This document shows positions 8,870 to 18,274 of a stretch of 64,000 nt of DNA, in pieces. The translations under genes were made by a program, and so were the position numbers. The notes below the pieces were generated by a model. It was not told the DNA's origin and did no database searches. It worked only from the letters and a program-made list of their open reading frames with translations. Numbering within the stretch: position 1 is the first letter of the stretch; each line of letters opens with the position of its first letter. The DNA comes from Dyadobacter psychrophilus (lineage in GTDB: Bacteria > Bacteroidota > Bacteroidia > Cytophagales > Spirosomataceae), in contig NZ_FUZA01000002.1 of the NCBI RefSeq assembly GCF_900167945.1, forward strand, positions 1,488,001 to 1,552,000, written 5' to 3'.

Positions 8870-9139
8870 TCAGTCGTATTCAACAAATGCTTCATCTTTA
8901 TAACACCAGAGCCACTGCTCGCCCGGTTCAGCAGAACTCGCAACCGGATGGCCGGTTTGGTGATAATGCTGGGTCATATGCTTTGCGGGTGAGCTGTCGC
9001 AGCACAAAGTTGCGCCGCAGGTCTGGCAGGTGCGTAAGTGCATCCATCTTCCATCCACTTTCACGCATTCCTCGCACTCATACGCAGCCGCTTTCTTGAT
9101 CTCTGTTATTTCACTAATGTGCTGACAAACCTGATCCAT
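8870..9139 (-). CDS. UBP-type zinc-finger protein
   Basis: 89 residues, almost entirely one zf-UBP domain: Cys/His ligands at C5, CEEC, CQTCGATLCC, the HMTQHYHQTGH cluster, and the closing 'QWLWCYKDE'. In eukaryotes this fold binds ubiquitin's C-terminal tail. Bacterial single-domain versions have no known ubiquitin partner and often sit beside redox or signalling genes. Here its ATG overlaps the stop codon of the receiver-flavoprotein gene (TAATG), so it is translated together with it and is probably part of the same pathway. Confidence 0.93.
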   Translation of the reverse strand: MDQVCQHISEITEIKKAAAYECEECVKVDGRWMHLRTCQTCGATLCCDSSPAKHMTQHYHQTGHPVASSAEPGEQWLWCYKDEAFVEYD

Positions 9140-10800
9140 TATACTTCACTTAAATATTGGTGAACAAAACTGATTGACATTGAACCTTCCCCAACCGCTG
9201 ATGTAACACGGTTCATGGCACCGGCTCTCACGTCTCCCGCAGCAAAAATACCAGGGGAACTGGTTTCCAGCAAATAAGGATCCCGCTGCATTTTCCAAAC
9301 CTGCCGGAAGTTCTCATGACTCTTCATATCACGTCCCGTTTCGATGAATCCTTTGTTATTCTTGATGATCTGCAACCCTACCCAGTCCGTGTAAGGCCTG
9401 GCACCGATAAATATGAAAAGCGCATCAGCAGGCACATCGCGTTCCTCGGCAGAGTTGAGATCAACCAGTCTTAAGCCTTCCAAATGTTCGTTTCCTTTGG
9501 CTTCTATGATTTCTGTGCAACCCAGGATCGTCACATTATCCGTGTTTTTGATCTGGTCGATCAGGTAGGACGACATGGAGGAAGTCAGATCATTTTTGCG
9601 AACGATAATGTAGACGTTTCTTGCAAATTTGGACAAATACATTGCTGCCTGGCCGGCTGAATTGCCGCCGCCAAGCACATACACATCCTTATTGCCGCAA
9701 GAACTTGCTTCTGTGCTGGCTGCACCATAATAAATTCCCTTGCCTGTGAAGTCTGCAATCCCTTTGGTTTCCAGCTTCCGGTAATCAACGCCCGTTGTGA
9801 TAACCACCGCGCGTGCATTGATTTCCGTATCATCTTCCAGCACAATGGTTTTATACTGGTCTTTCAATTTAATCTCTTTTACCGACTGCGGCGACAGGAA
9901 TTCTGTCCCGAAACGCGTGGCTTGCGTGATAGCCCTTCTCGTCAGTTCGGAGCCACTCAAACCTGCCGGAAAGCCTAGATAATTCTCGATCCTCGAACTC
10001 GTACCAGCCTGGCCACCAGGTGCTTTGCGCTCGATCAGTAAAGTACTTAAACCTTCTGACGCTCCGTAAACCGAAGCAGCCAGCCCAGCCGGACCGGCAC
10101 CGATAATAACCACATCGTAAACCTGCAATTTGACCTTCGCATTCAGCCCGATATGGGAAGCCACATCCAGTAAGGAAGGTGTTTTCAATAATGTGCCATC
10201 TTCAAAAATAACCGTCGGAAAATCCGTTGGGCATAATCCATTTGTTTTAATGATCTGCTTGCCCACGTCACTTGAATTAGCATCCATCCATTGATATGGC
10301 ACCAAATTACCAGCCAGAAAATCCTTGATTTCGTGGGATTTAGGTGAAAACTGATAACCTATCACTTTAATGCCTTTGAAATCGGGGCGATAGTTGGCTT
10401 GCCAGTCATGCAGCAGTTCGTCAATGGCCGGGTAGAGTTTTTCCTCGGGCGGGTCCCACGGTTTCATGAGATAGTAATCCAACTGCACGTCATTGATCGC
10501 CTTAATGGCAGCATCCGTGTCTGAATAAGCCGTAAGCAACACCCTTTTTGCAAAAGGAAAAATGGCCATTGCTTTTTCCAGGAAATCCACGCCCTGCATT
10601 TCTGGCATACGCTGGTCTGAAATGAAGATAGCCACTTCCTCTCCTTTATTTTGCAGTTCTAACAAACTCTCCATGGCTTCGCTCACGGAGGAAGTGCTAA
10701 GCACGCGATATCTGTCCCGGTATTGCGCTTTCAGGTCGCGGCTGATGGCCCTGAGCACCTGCGGATCGTCGTCAATTGAAAATATAATGGGCAAACCCAT
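9139..10800 (-). CDS. Receiver domain fused to thioredoxin-reductase-like flavoprotein
   Basis: 553 residues with three parts: a receiver (1-130, phospho-acceptor Asp62 in FISDQRMPEMQG); a glutaredoxin/thioredoxin-like domain (about 144-215) in which the usual CxxC position reads SPKS; and a two-Rossmann flavoprotein (228-550) with FAD motif GAGPAG at 234-239 and NAD(P)H motif GGGNSAG at 377-383. Where thioredoxin reductase has its CATC dithiol, this protein has AASTEASSC, so no redox-active disulfide is visible. The C-terminal FAD motif 'GIFAAGDVRAGAMNRV' is intact. It should bind both cofactors but pass electrons to something other than a classical dithiol. Middle gene of the operon with a cNMP-domain kinase and the UBP finger. 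Confidence 0.93.
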   Translation of the reverse strand: MGLPIIFSIDDDPQVLRAISRDLKAQYRDRYRVLSTSSVSEAMESLLELQNKGEEVAIFISDQRMPEMQGVDFLEKAMAIFPFAKRVLLTAYSDTDAAIKAINDVQLDYYLMKPWDPPEEKLYPAIDELLHDWQANYRPDFKGIKVIGYQFSPKSHEIKDFLAGNLVPYQWMDANSSDVGKQIIKTNGLCPTDFPTVIFEDGTLLKTPSLLDVASHIGLNAKVKLQVYDVVIIGAGPAGLAASVYGASEGLSTLLIERKAPGGQAGTSSRIENYLGFPAGLSGSELTRRAITQATRFGTEFLSPQSVKEIKLKDQYKTIVLEDDTEINARAVVITTGVDYRKLETKGIADFTGKGIYYGAASTEASSCGNKDVYVLGGGNSAGQAAMYLSKFARNVYIIVRKNDLTSSMSSYLIDQIKNTDNVTILGCTEIIEAKGNEHLEGLRLVDLNSAEERDVPADALFIFIGARPYTDWVGLQIIKNNKGFIETGRDMKSHENFRQVWKMQRDPYLLETSSPGIFAAGDVRAGAMNRVTSAVGEGSMSISFVHQYLSEV

Positions 10801-10835
10801 AGTAATGATGATGTTTTAGGGTAAAGAAATTCAAA

Positions 10836-12236
10836 TTAACCATTGATCGGAAAACATACCAAAAATTCCGTTTTGCCCGGTTCGGTGTGCAAAGTTACAG
10901 TGCCGTGATGTTGTTTAATTATGCGCATAACCACATCCAGGCCCAGTCCAGTGCCTTTTCCGATTGCCTTGGTCGTGAAGAACGGATCGAAAATTTTGTT
11001 TTTAATTTCAACCGGAATTCCCGGGCCATTGTCGCAAACGGACACTTTTACAAACTCCTTATCTCTGTGTGTGATGATCCGCAACTCAGGGTCCGGCTGG
11101 TTTTCCAGTGCATCTATCGCATTGTCAATCAGGTTTGTCCACACCTGATTAAGCTCTCCTACCATTACTTTAACGTGCGGCAGCGTAAGATCAAATTCTT
11201 CCGTAACCTTAATATTAGCCTTTTTCAGCTTATAATTCAGCATCGTAAGGGTATTTTTGATACCAACGTGAATGTCGATGACTTCCTTCTCCCCGCCCCT
11301 GTCCATATGGGTGAACGTCTTTACTGAACCCACCAGATCGGCAATCCTTTTTGAAGCTTCCTGAATGTCCGCCACCATGCGCTCGGTGGTCAGGTTATTA
11401 TTGATCCAAAGCAGAATCGGTGAAAAATCGTCTTTATTGATCTTGCTTTTCAATTCTTCCAGATCAGCCTCGGTGATGCCAAATTCTACAATATTTTCCG
11501 CAATATCGTCGCATTCCCCAATGCTGTTCACATCCAGCCAATCCAGAATTTCGTCCTCGCGTTCTGAGCGCTGCATCATGCTGAGCACAGGGCGTGAAGT
11601 GTTCGCCATGATCTCTGTCATCTTTGCATTGATCAGTTCGATCTCATCGGGAGATAGATGAATGGAAATGAGCTTTTTGAATGCGCCGGGCTGTAATAAC
11701 AGGTGTTTTTTCAAAGAAACAGAGCCCCGCACGATGGCAGCGGCGGGATTATTCAACTCGTGCGCAAGGCCGGCGGATAGTTTTCCCAGCGCCATCATTT
11801 TCTCATTTTGCTGCTCCAGTTCTGTAAACTCGCGAACACGGGAAGTCATTACGATCACCAGCGCCTGTGTAAGCTCGTAATGTGAGATGATCAGTTCGCG
11901 CATGAGCTCGACCGGAAAAGTCATGATCTGTGTAAGCGCTGTACATTGGCCGTAAGCAACGCCAACTTTCCCTCTCGAAAAAGGCAAGACACCCGTAACG
12001 GTGCCGGGAAGCAGCTCGGCGATGAACAACTTTGCATTGTTTTGAATGCGGTATAATTCGATCCGGCCGGAAATAATCACGTGCGTGCCTTTCAGCGGCT
12101 CACCGGGCGATGTCATCATTTCGCCCTCAGGCAGTTCGTAATGCCTGCTCCTATCGATCATCCATTGTAACTGATCATCAGGCACATCCTGAAAAACTTT
12201 GATCGACTTTAAATCTGCTACTGTTATATCCTTCAT
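10836..12236 (-). CDS. Histidine kinase with N-terminal cyclic-nucleotide-binding domain
   Basis: 466 residues from MKDITVADL; an upstream in-frame ATG would add 11 unlikely residues. Domain order: CRP-like cNMP-binding fold (about 1-135), a linker coiled coil, a DHp helix with the phospho-acceptor His in [12 protein letters not shown] (about residue 159), and an ATPase with N box '[12 protein letters not shown]', G1 'DNGPGIP' and G2 '[11 protein letters not shown]'. No membrane segment, so it is a soluble sensor of a nucleotide or similar small ligand. It is the first gene of the unit leading to the receiver-flavoprotein, its likely phosphorylation target, 35 bases downstream. Confidence 0.93.
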   Translation of the reverse strand: MKDITVADLKSIKVFQDVPDDQLQWMIDRSRHYELPEGEMMTSPGEPLKGTHVIISGRIELYRIQNNAKLFIAELLPGTVTGVLPFSRGKVGVAYGQCTALTQIMTFPVELMRELIISHYELTQALVIVMTSRVREFTELEQQNEKMMALGKLSAGLAHELNNPAAAIVRGSVSLKKHLLLQPGAFKKLISIHLSPDEIELINAKMTEIMANTSRPVLSMMQRSEREDEILDWLDVNSIGECDDIAENIVEFGITEADLEELKSKINKDDFSPILLWINNNLTTERMVADIQEASKRIADLVGSVKTFTHMDRGGEKEVIDIHVGIKNTLTMLNYKLKKANIKVTEEFDLTLPHVKVMVGELNQVWTNLIDNAIDALENQPDPELRIITHRDKEFVKVSVCDNGPGIPVEIKNKIFDPFFTTKAIGKGTGLGLDVVMRIIKQHHGTVTLHTEPGKTEFLVCFPING

Positions 12237-12336
12237 GAAATAATGGCTTGGCGTAACATAATGTCCCAATTTCGAAATATTTGATCATTTGGCTGACATT
12301 TTTTTACCCAAACCCGCCGAATTAGGCGATGAAATT

Positions 12337-12696
12337 TCAAGCAGCCCCTCCCGTGACAACGCGGTTGTATATTTTGTATTCCGGAAACCCGCTGATATGT
12401 TCGGCAAGACTGATCTCGACCCAATCCCGGTTGGTCTGATGCACAAACACACCATTACAGGCAGGAAAGAGCATCTTTAAAGTGCCCATGGATTCCTCAT
12501 CCATATTAATTTCCTCGTGTCCAAGCTCTCCCGAATGGTAATAACCGCGGCAAAGCCCTATGGAAGTCTCAAATTCAATCTTAACCAAACTCCCCGAAAG
12601 TTCTTCCTGCATACTTTCTACAATGATCTCCTCGCGAAGGTCTTCCGCAGTCCCCAAAGTCTCTTCCTGTTCACCCAGAATATCGATAATACTCAT
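12337..12696 (-). CDS. Conserved-looking hypothetical protein, acidic
   Basis: About 119 residues from MSIIDILGEQEE; an upstream start 33 bases earlier is possible. The protein is acidic and soluble with no membrane segment. Its second half 'DWVEISLAEHISGFPEYKIYNRV' has a mixed alpha/beta look. I do not recognise the family. It lies upstream of the cNMP-domain kinase on the same strand with a gap of about 100 bases, so it may or may not belong to that operon. Confidence 0.55.
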   Translation of the reverse strand: MSIIDILGEQEETLGTAEDLREEIIVESMQEELSGSLVKIEFETSIGLCRGYYHSGELGHEEINMDEESMGTLKMLFPACNGVFVHQTNRDWVEISLAEHISGFPEYKIYNRVVTGGAA

Positions 12697-12804
12697 TGTA
12701 AATCCGATTGGTAAGCCCAGAACAATCAAAAAACCATTCCTGCCAGGGGCTCGGTATCAATGCGGTATGATTATTTTATCCATCCGTTGCCACATTAACG
12801 CGTT

Positions 12805-13557
12805 ATGAAAGCAACGGACCGCATACATATTGGAACTTCCGGATGGAGCTACAAACACTGGAAAGAAATCTTTTATCCCGCCGAAATGAACCCGGCCGAC
12901 TACATTACTTTTTATGCGGATCATTTCTCGGTTTCCGAGCTGAACGGAAGTTTTTACAAATTGCCTACACAGAAAACGGTTCTGAAATGGGTAACAATGG
13001 TGCCCGATGGGTTTCTGTTTTGTCCTAAAATGAGCCGCTATTTGAGCCATATGAAGAAGCTGCATGACCCGGAAGAGCCTTTGCAGCGCTTCTTCAACAT
13101 ATTTGAACCCATAAAAGAACATTTAGGACCAGTGCTGGTTCAGCTGCCCGACAATGTGAAGTTTAACGAGGCTGTTGTCAAACCTTTCTACGAACTCCTG
13201 CAAAGTGATTACGGCGATTACCGTTTCGCGATGGAAGTTCGGGACGAATCCTGGTATTCTGAGGAAAGTCTCAAATTGATGAAAAAACATAAGGTAACCC
13301 TCGTTTTTGCACAGTCCGAGAAATTTCCTTACTACGAAGAAATCACTGCAAAGGACATTTTTGTCCGTTTTCATGGCCCCGGTTCGCTTTACAGTTCTTC
13401 TTATCCGGATGAAACGTTAAAGGAATATGCATTAAAGTTTAGAGACTGGGTCAAACAAGGCCATCATGTGTGGGCTTTTTTTAACAACGACGTTGGCGGT
13501 CACGCACTCCATAATGGCGCCAAACTTAAACAATATGTTGCCGAGCTGACAGACTAA
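12805..13557 (+). CDS. DUF72 (YecE-like) protein
   Basis: 250 residues, complete DUF72 TIM-barrel-like protein: start 'IHIGTSGWSYKHWKEIFYP' split over the first strand and loop, 'FSVSELNGSFYKLP', 'FLFCPKMSRYLSHMKKL', 'FAMEVRDESWY' and the C-terminal 'HHVWAFFNNDVGGHA'. Family function is not established. It precedes LigD by 24 bases on the same strand and is probably co-transcribed, a placement seen with DNA-repair genes in related bacteria; a repair role is inference from context. Confidence 0.93.
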   Translation: MKATDRIHIGTSGWSYKHWKEIFYPAEMNPADYITFYADHFSVSELNGSFYKLPTQKTVLKWVTMVPDGFLFCPKMSRYLSHMKKLHDPEEPLQRFFNIFEPIKEHLGPVLVQLPDNVKFNEAVVKPFYELLQSDYGDYRFAMEVRDESWYSEESLKLMKKHKVTLVFAQSEKFPYYEEITAKDIFVRFHGPGSLYSSSYPDETLKEYALKFRDWVKQGHHVWAFFNNDVGGHALHNGAKLKQYVAELTD

Positions 13558-13581
13558 CACTTCATTAAAACATTCAAAATC

Positions 13582-16320
13582 ATGAGCTTGACCAAATACA
13601 ACGAGAAACGTTCCTTTGAAAAAACCCCTGAACCAAAAGGGGGAAAAGCGGATTCGGAAGAACTCATCTTTGTGATCCAGAAACACCACGCTTCGCGGCT
13701 GCATTATGATTTCAGGCTGGAAATGGATGGAGTTTTAAAAAGCTGGGCAGTCCCAAAAGGCCCTTCCCTGGATCCGGCAACAAAGCGGCTTGCCATGATG
13801 GTGGAAGACCACCCTTATGATTATAAAGATTTTGAAGGCATTATACCCAAGGGCAACTATGGCGCCGGGACTGTAATGGTCTGGGATGAAGGCACATATG
13901 AGCCATTAGAAGAAGCGAAAACAAAAAAAGAAAAGGAAAAAATATTGCTAAAAGAACTGGCGTCCGGATCAGTAAAGATCCGCATGAAAGGCAAAAAGCT
14001 GAAAGGCGAATTTGCATTGGTGAAAACAAAAGGCATGTCTGAGAATTCCTGGTTGCTCATTAAGCACAGGGACAAATTCGCCTCCGACACGGACATTACT
14101 AAAAAGGACAAATCCGTGATTTCAAATAAGACATTGGACGGGATAAAAGCCACCTCGGACAATATTTACGGAGAAAGTAAAGATGAGGGAAAAGAGGGAA
14201 AGGCTAAAAAGAAAAAAAGTGAGGATGAAGAAGCGCCAATTGATGAATATATAGAGAAGGAAAAAGACGATAAATCGGATCAAAAAAGTGCTGCTACGCT
14301 TTTAAAAAAGGCAAAAAAGGCAAAATTCCCGGATGACATTGTCCCTATGCTCGCAACGCTGGTGGACGAACCGTTTGACGATCCGGGTTGGGAATATGAG
14401 GTCAAGTGGGATGGTTACCGAGCCATTGCTTACATGAACAAAGGCATTACTGAGCTGAAATCGCGCAATAAAAAGTCGTTCAACGATAAATTTTATCCTA
14501 TCTATGAAGGCTTGTGTGACTGGAAAATCAATGCGGTGCTGGATGGTGAAGTGGTGGTTATCAATGACAAAGGCCACTCGGATTTCGGTGCTTTGCAAAA
14601 CTGGCGCAGCGAAGCAGACGGTGAGCTGGTTTATTACGTGTTTGATATACTCTGGTATGAAGGGAAAAGTTTGCTGGATCTGCCTTTAACCGAGCGAAAG
14701 GCCATATTACAAAGCATTGTTAATGAGGACAGTCCGGTCAGGATCGGTTATAGCATAGCGTCTGAAGGAACGGCGTTTTTTAATGCTGCGGGCGAAATGG
14801 GATTGGAAGGGATCATTGCAAAGAGGTCGGATAGCACTTATCACGCTGGCTTGCGGACGAATGATTGGTTGAAAATTAAAATCCATAAACGTCAGGAAGT
14901 TATCATTGCGGGATATACGCGAAATGCGGGCACTTCGAAACATTTCAGTGCGCTGCTTCTTGCCGCGTATGACCAGGGCGTGCTGCAATATGTGGGCAAA
15001 GTCGGAACGGGCTTTAAAGACAAGCAGCAAAAGGAAATGCTGGAATTATTTAAGCCATTAGAAACAAAAAACAGTCCGTTCAAAGAAACGCCGGACTATA
15101 ACAAACCTTCGCGCTTCCGGCCTAATCCGCCAAAAGCGAACGCAACCTGGCTCAAACCGGAGCTGGTGTGCGAGGTGAGCTTCACGGAAGTGACTTCGGA
15201 CGGCGTTTTCCGCCACCCGTCTTTTGAGGGAATGCGTGAGGATAAGAAAGCCAAAGACGTTGTCCGCGAGATCGAGCAGCCAACAGATCAGGTTATTGAG
15301 GAAGAAAAAAAATCGGAAAAAGAAGAGAAAACGACCGCTAAGAAGGAAGAGATCATTGCAAAACCTGCCAAGACCAAGCGGAAAACACTGCTTAATCCGA
15401 CTGACGAAACGCAGGTCAGAAAGATCAATGGTAATGAGGTTAAATTTTCCAATCTCAGCAAGATTTTCTGGCATCAGGAAAAAATCACGAAACGCGATGT
15501 GATCAATTATTACTATCAGGTCGCGCCGTTCATTTTGCCTTACCTGGAAAGCAGGCCCTTGTCGTTGAACCGGTTCCCGAATGGCATTGATGGAAAGAGC
15601 TTTTACCAGAAAGACGTAACCGGGAAAGTGCCATCCTGGGTTGAAACATTCCCTTACACTTCCAACGATGAAGACCAGCAGAAGAACTTTATGGTTTGCA
15701 ATGACGAGGCAGCATTACTGTATATGGCCAATCTGGGCTGCATTGACATGAACCCATGGAACAGCCGCACCGATAAACCGGATAATCCCGACTGGTGCCT
15801 GCTCGATCTGGATCCGGACACCACCAATACTTTCGAACAGGTGATCGAAACGGCGCTCGCCATCAAGCAATTACTGGATTCATTGGATATCAAAGGCTAT
15901 TGCAAAACTTCGGGCTCCACCGGACTACACATTTATATTCCTCTCGGCGCAAAATATTCATATGATCAATGCCAGCTTTTCGCGCAATGGATCGCCAGCC
16001 AGGTGCAACAGGAATTGTCCAGCTTCACCAGCATTGAGCGCATGACCAAAAACCGCAAAGGGAAGCTATATATTGACTATCTACAAAACCGTCCTAAGGC
16101 AACATTGGCCGCTCCGTACTCCATCAGACCAAAACCAGGCGCGACTGTTTCGATGCCGTTGCATTGGGAAGAAGTGAAGATAGGTTTGCAATTACGTGAT
16201 TTCACCATTTTGAATGCGATGGACCGGCTGCAACAGGAAGGTGATTTGTTCAAACCGGTGTTGGGAAAAGGCATTGACCTTGAAGCCGCCATTGGAAAAA
16301 TCGAGGCAGAAGCGAAGTGA
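13582..16320 (+). CDS. ligD: DNA ligase D (phosphoesterase-ligase-polymerase)
   Basis: 912 residues with all three LigD activities in the order 3'-phosphoesterase (1-170; HHASRLHYDFRLE, His41/Asp43), ATP-dependent ligase (about 245-560; nucleotidyl lysine Lys275 in EVKWDGYR, and 'EGIIAKRSD'), and primase-type polymerase (about 610-905; metal-binding LDLDPD, 'TSGSTGLHIYIP'). Two long charged Lys/Glu linkers (about 195-245 and 565-605) separate the domains. Family knowledge: end processing, gap filling and sealing in bacterial non-homologous end joining together with Ku. No ku gene is present in this window, so Ku must be encoded elsewhere. Confidence 0.97.
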   Translation: MSLTKYNEKRSFEKTPEPKGGKADSEELIFVIQKHHASRLHYDFRLEMDGVLKSWAVPKGPSLDPATKRLAMMVEDHPYDYKDFEGIIPKGNYGAGTVMVWDEGTYEPLEEAKTKKEKEKILLKELASGSVKIRMKGKKLKGEFALVKTKGMSENSWLLIKHRDKFASDTDITKKDKSVISNKTLDGIKATSDNIYGESKDEGKEGKAKKKKSEDEEAPIDEYIEKEKDDKSDQKSAATLLKKAKKAKFPDDIVPMLATLVDEPFDDPGWEYEVKWDGYRAIAYMNKGITELKSRNKKSFNDKFYPIYEGLCDWKINAVLDGEVVVINDKGHSDFGALQNWRSEADGELVYYVFDILWYEGKSLLDLPLTERKAILQSIVNEDSPVRIGYSIASEGTAFFNAAGEMGLEGIIAKRSDSTYHAGLRTNDWLKIKIHKRQEVIIAGYTRNAGTSKHFSALLLAAYDQGVLQYVGKVGTGFKDKQQKEMLELFKPLETKNSPFKETPDYNKPSRFRPNPPKANATWLKPELVCEVSFTEVTSDGVFRHPSFEGMREDKKAKDVVREIEQPTDQVIEEEKKSEKEEKTTAKKEEIIAKPAKTKRKTLLNPTDETQVRKINGNEVKFSNLSKIFWHQEKITKRDVINYYYQVAPFILPYLESRPLSLNRFPNGIDGKSFYQKDVTGKVPSWVETFPYTSNDEDQQKNFMVCNDEAALLYMANLGCIDMNPWNSRTDKPDNPDWCLLDLDPDTTNTFEQVIETALAIKQLLDSLDIKGYCKTSGSTGLHIYIPLGAKYSYDQCQLFAQWIASQVQQELSSFTSIERMTKNRKGKLYIDYLQNRPKATLAAPYSIRPKPGATVSMPLHWEEVKIGLQLRDFTILNAMDRLQQEGDLFKPVLGKGIDLEAAIGKIEAEAK

Positions 16321-16474
16321 CTTTTTGCCGCGTGTGAACGACCACGCTTGCATTCAGAAAAAAATCTTGCTAACACATGTCCGAAATGCGTGAAAAATCG
16401 ACATTTAAGATATAAATTGTCTTTATACTCTGCGTTTACCTACAATACGTACCCATAGAACTAAATTCACAAAC

Positions 16475-17665
16475 ATGGATTTGAGCCTGGTTAACGGTAT
16501 GGTCGACGAAAAGACCATGGGCGAAACGCAACGCATTGCACGGGCCGAAAAGCAATTGCTTGAGACGCGTGATCGATTTGAATCGCTCCTTCAGACGGTT
16601 GACGGCATTGTCTGGGAAGCAAATGTGGCTACCTTGGAATTTTCATTTGTGAGTGACCAATCACTGCGAATCTTGGGTTACCGGCCCGAAGAATGGATAA
16701 ATAACAAGGATTTCTGGCAAAGCCACATTCATCCGGACGACCGCGACCACGCGATCGGCTACTGTCACCGCCAAACACGCGAAGGGAAAAACCACATTTT
16801 TGACTACCGGATGATTTCGGCCGACGGCAACATTGTCTGGCTTAAAGACATTGTATCTGTCATCAAAACGGACGGCGTCCCTACCCTTTTGCGTGGTGTA
16901 ATGGTGGATGTTACCGAGACGAAACGGTTCGAAATTCTTGAAGATTTGGAAAAAACTGTCCTTGAATTAAATTCAACGAAAGAACATTCTCTAAAAAATG
17001 TGCTGTCGCAGTATTTGCTGGGCATTGAGCAGCTGTACCCGCATATGAAATGCTCCATCGTTGGCATTGTCGACGGGAAATTAAGCAACTTGTCCTCTCC
17101 CAGCTTACCGGCGTCTTATATTAAGGCTCTTGAAGGATTGCCGATCGGGCCTGATGGCGGATCGTGCGGCACAGCTGCCTATTTCAAAGAAAAAGTGATC
17201 GTAAGCGACATTGCAAATGATACACGATGGGCAAACTATGCGCACCTCGCGCTTCCGCACAAGCTGTATTCCTGCTGGTCACACCCGATCCTGGATTCTG
17301 ACGGTAATGTGGCTGCGACTTTTGCTATTTATTACGACCATATCAAAACGCCAAATGAGGACGAGGTAAAAGTGATAGACCGTGCTGTTGCGATTTTGAA
17401 AATCATTTTCGAAAACAAAAAATACACCGAGATCATCATTTCCAGCAGGTCGCGGCAAAGACGGGAAGCGCTTAAATTACAGGAAATCGCTTATTTACAG
17501 TCACACGTGGTCCGTGCACCACTCGCCCGCCTGATGGGCATTGTTGATCTGATCAAAAACTATCCGCATACCGACATTGAGAAGAATGAGCTGCTCGATC
17601 ATTTGCTGTTGTCGGCGAAAGAATTAGACGAGGTTATCCGGGATATTTCAGGAAAGACTGATTAA
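16475..17665 (+). CDS. PAS-GAF protein ending in a histidine-kinase dimerisation helix, no ATPase
   Basis: 396 residues: a short N-terminal coiled coil, a PAS domain with PAC segment (about 30-150; 'RILGYRPEEW', 'HPDDRDHAI', 'LLRGVMVDVTETK'), a GAF domain (about 160-320; 'GPDGGSCGTAAYFKEKVIVSDI', split at the loop), and a final helical hairpin 'YLQSHVVRAPLARLMGIVDLI'. That last part looks like a DHp helix with the His in SHVVRAP, but the protein stops before any HATPase domain. It could be phosphorylated by another kinase and act as a phosphotransfer or sensory adaptor. No membrane segment. Confidence 0.88.
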   Translation: MDLSLVNGMVDEKTMGETQRIARAEKQLLETRDRFESLLQTVDGIVWEANVATLEFSFVSDQSLRILGYRPEEWINNKDFWQSHIHPDDRDHAIGYCHRQTREGKNHIFDYRMISADGNIVWLKDIVSVIKTDGVPTLLRGVMVDVTETKRFEILEDLEKTVLELNSTKEHSLKNVLSQYLLGIEQLYPHMKCSIVGIVDGKLSNLSSPSLPASYIKALEGLPIGPDGGSCGTAAYFKEKVIVSDIANDTRWANYAHLALPHKLYSCWSHPILDSDGNVAATFAIYYDHIKTPNEDEVKVIDRAVAILKIIFENKKYTEIIISSRSRQRREALKLQEIAYLQSHVVRAPLARLMGIVDLIKNYPHTDIEKNELLDHLLLSAKELDEVIRDISGKTD

Positions 17666-17672
17666 TCCACAT

Positions 17673-18269
17673 TTAAAATCCAAACCTCAGCCCTATTGCC
17701 AGATTCACAATGTCGGAGGGTTTGAGATAACCCGTATTTTGCACATAACTGATCAGTAAGAGGTCATATGTGCCTAGTTCATAATACATTTCCAGCGACC
17801 TCTGCCGGTTATTTATCACCAGATCTTTGCCCAACTTGCCCCCGATATAAGCTCCCGGCCTGAATGACGTAGCCCACCAATAGTATCCGACAGGATAGTG
17901 AGACGGCAACTTTGTATCAAACTGCTTCCCGAAAGTGTAGCTGAGATAAAATCCGATGGAAAAGGGCTTGATATAATAACTGTTTTTCAGTGGAATACTC
18001 CATGGCGAATAGGTGGTCTTTAATGTTGTGCTGATCAGCGCGTCGCCGCCAAACTTCTGCGGAAGGAAACCAAAAAGTAAATCTGTTTCCAATGTTTTGT
18101 TATTGGAAATGTAGCCAGGCCCACCGGATAAAAACCCGATGTTGCCAGCGAACTGTAATTTCAAATGATCGGGAAAATACCATTTCCGTTTGGCATCCAG
18201 CTCATCCTCGATCTGAGCAACTGCGAAAAACGGTGTAAAAAGGAACAGTAGTAAAGCTATTTTTTTCAT
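17673..18269 (-). CDS. Hypothetical exported protein, probable outer-membrane barrel
   Basis: 198 residues with a clear signal peptide (MKKIALLLFLFTPFFAVAQ). The mature part has alternating amphipathic segments rich in aromatic residues and ends in '...LAIGLRFGF', the aromatic C-terminus typical of outer-membrane beta-barrels. No family recognised. It starts 5 bases after the stop of the phosphoesterase gene and is surely in the same transcript. Confidence 0.8.
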   Translation of the reverse strand: MKKIALLLFLFTPFFAVAQIEDELDAKRKWYFPDHLKLQFAGNIGFLSGGPGYISNNKTLETDLLFGFLPQKFGGDALISTTLKTTYSPWSIPLKNSYYIKPFSIGFYLSYTFGKQFDTKLPSHYPVGYYWWATSFRPGAYIGGKLGKDLVINNRQRSLEMYYELGTYDLLLISYVQNTGYLKPSDIVNLAIGLRFGF

Positions 18270-18274
18270 GGCGA

